From: Nymphaea colorata | Taxonomy: Eukaryota; Streptophyta; Magnoliopsida; Nymphaeales; Nymphaeaceae | Length of the DNA stretch: 64,000 nucleotides | Reading direction: 5' to 3' | Assembly (NCBI RefSeq): GCF_008831285.2 | Contig: NC_045139.1 | Coordinates: 16,040,354 to 16,104,353, forward strand | In this document: in pieces, positions 62,901 to 64,000 of the stretch | Layout: every line of letters starts with the position of its first letter | Position numbering within the stretch: position 1 is the first letter of the stretch | Translations under genes and position numbers: made by a program | Notes under the pieces: model-generated | What the model was told of the DNA's origin: nothing | What the model saw: the letters and a program-made list of their open reading frames with translations, nothing else | Database searches by the model: none

Positions 62901-63709
62901 ATCTTCCTGCAGTATATGGCATGGTCAAGAAAGCAGGCGGCCTCTGTATAGCCGATGAAGTACAGGCTGGTTTTGCCCGCACCGGTAGCCACTTCTGGGG
63001 ATTCGAATCCCATGGAGTTGTGCCGGATATCGTCACAATGGCAAAGGTACAAATTGGACATGCTTTTGGGCTGAGATTTTGACTTGAAGACCCAGTTTTT
63101 TTTTTCTTATGATTTTCGGCTCTTGGGCTTCTAACTAAATGCAAGCGTTCCCTGTGTCCTGTGTGGAAATGAACAGGGAATTGGAAATGGAATTCCTCTT
63201 GGAGCAGTGATTACCACTCCTGAAATTGCTCAGGTATTAACCCAAAGGAGCTACTTTAATACCTTCGGAGGGAATCCCGCATGCACTGCTGGAGGCCTTG
63301 CTGTTCTGAGAGCAATTGAGAAGGACAAGCTTCAAGAAAATGCTCATGTGGTCGGATCTTACTTAATTGAGCGCCTAAAGTCCCTCCAGGACAAGTATGA
63401 AAGTAAGTTCCTAAGGCTTTCTTTTCCTGATGAAGAATAATAGTTCTCTTTACAACTGCAGTCTTAACTCTTAAGCTTCTTATCCGTGTGCCAATGAAAC
63501 GCATGAACAAATTTTCGCCGGGAAGACAATGTACCAACCAATTGAACAGGATTGTTCGGCAAAAGCTTCATCTCATTATGATTTGATATGGTTTCAGTAA
63601 TCGGCGATGTGAGGGGACGCGGGCTAATGATTGGTGTTGAACTTGTCACGGATCGCCAAGCTAAAACTCCTGCAAAAGCTGAGACATTGCATATTATGGA
63701 TAAAATGAA

Positions 63710-63751
<42 letters not shown>

Positions 63752-63931
63752 CACACGCACACACAAATTGTGGCGATGGGCATCAACTCCACTATTAGTT
63801 AACCCCTTGTATTTACAGTTGTTAACTTATTCAATTTGAAACAGATATGGGTGTGCTAGTCGGGAAAGGAGGCTTCCACGGGAATGTTTTCAGAATCACT
63901 CCCCCTCTTTGCTTCACAAAGGAGGATGCTG
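59977..63931 (+). CDS. AGT2: Alanine-glyoxylate aminotransferase 2, mitochondrial (3' end missing)
   Basis: Eight exons: 59977-60207, 61925-62155, 62244-62417, 62615-62758, 62867-63046, 63177-63402, 63598-63711, 63845-63931, in phase throughout (~463 residues). The last ~15-20 residues lie beyond the window. Class III PLP aminotransferase, expected to convert alanine plus glyoxylate to pyruvate plus glycine. Residues 1-~27 ([20 protein letters not shown]) are Arg-rich without acids, as in a mitochondrial presequence. Visible: SGTEAN (161-166), [12 protein letters not shown] with Asp290 for the PLP ring nitrogen, TMAK with Lys320 as the probable Schiff-base lysine, and FGGNPAC (350-356). Intron 4 uses a GC donor, and intron 7's donor merges into a CT microsatellite. 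It belongs to the AGT2/AGT3/PYD4 group; which member is not certain. Confidence 0.95.
62759..62866 (+). other. GC-AG intron (intron 4 of AGT2)
   Basis: Exon 4 ends ..TCA ATA CAG and the intron starts GCATGT; no GT within reach would keep the reading frame and the conserved ESIQ|GVGGI protein sequence. Acceptor tccatag at 62866. Confidence 0.85.
63713..63747 (+). repeat. (CT)n microsatellite at a splice donor
   Basis: About 17 CT units beginning at the second base of AGT2 intron 7 (ATG AAA G|GTCTCTCT). Confidence 0.92.
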
Positions 63932-64000
63932 GTAAGCAATGACCCATACTCCTGTAATAAACCATGTTGGTTTCCCTTTTTTAAATTTCTGATCCTCGGT

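Noticed and set aside
1-64000. tRNA, rRNA, CRISPR or operon structures
   Set aside because: Scanned for GGTTCGAATCC-type tRNA cores, rRNA blocks and regular spacer arrays; none found. Gene structure is eukaryotic throughout.

Overview
The window is nuclear DNA from a flowering plant. Coding regions are split by GT-AG introns (and one GC-AG intron). Gene families are plant-typical: plastid Era GTPase, nodulin-like MFS, ER-type ADP/ATP carrier, S-locus-lectin/PAN protein, mitochondrial alanine-glyoxylate aminotransferase. Intergenic DNA is AT-rich, with many (CT)n and (TA)n microsatellites and decayed transposon and gene fragments. I cannot fix the species. Every ORF called was joined exon to exon and kept its reading phase across each junction.

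Layout. 1-2200 (+): 3' end of a coiled-coil, tail-anchored protein gene that starts outside the window. 3741-7936 (+): nine-exon plastid-type Era GTPase, with a probable 3'UTR intron after it. 8990-16250: no gene seen, but a pair of ~0.5 kb direct repeats and a short relic of a nodulin-like gene. 16258-19052 (-): two-exon nodulin-like/NFD4-type MFS gene; a broken copy that keeps part of the promoter lies at 22425-22900 (+). 23920-28979 (-): three-exon ER-ANT1-type adenine nucleotide carrier with a large second-position intron that carries a 0.3 kb tandem duplication. 29-35.5 kb: gene-free, repeat-rich, with a near-perfect 48-bp-arm hairpin and a C19 tract. 35492-37357 (+): S-adenosylmethionine synthetase with an intronless CDS and a 5'UTR intron that ends directly at the ATG. 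38812-41959 (-): two-exon B-lectin/PAN single-pass membrane protein without a kinase. 43-47 kb: a Tourist-like MITE, tandem repeats and unrecognised coding-like fragments. 48048-48525 (+): a compact two-exon gene for a secreted 84-residue peptide with eight cysteines in its last 26 residues. 49-59.5 kb: relics (aspartic protease C-terminus, Ty1/copia RNase H) and no convincing gene. 59977-63931 (+): eight exons of alanine-glyoxylate aminotransferase 2, cut by the window end just before the last exon(s).

The genes are independently transcribed and do not form a pathway cluster. ER-ANT1 and AGT2 both touch glycine/glyoxylate metabolism in the literature, but their 31 kb separation and opposite strands give no reason to link them. 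The observations most worth a second look are the cysteine-rich peptide gene, the repeated use of (CT)n tracts directly at or just after 5' splice sites, the long hairpin at 31.1 kb, and the family of nodulin-like gene relics.
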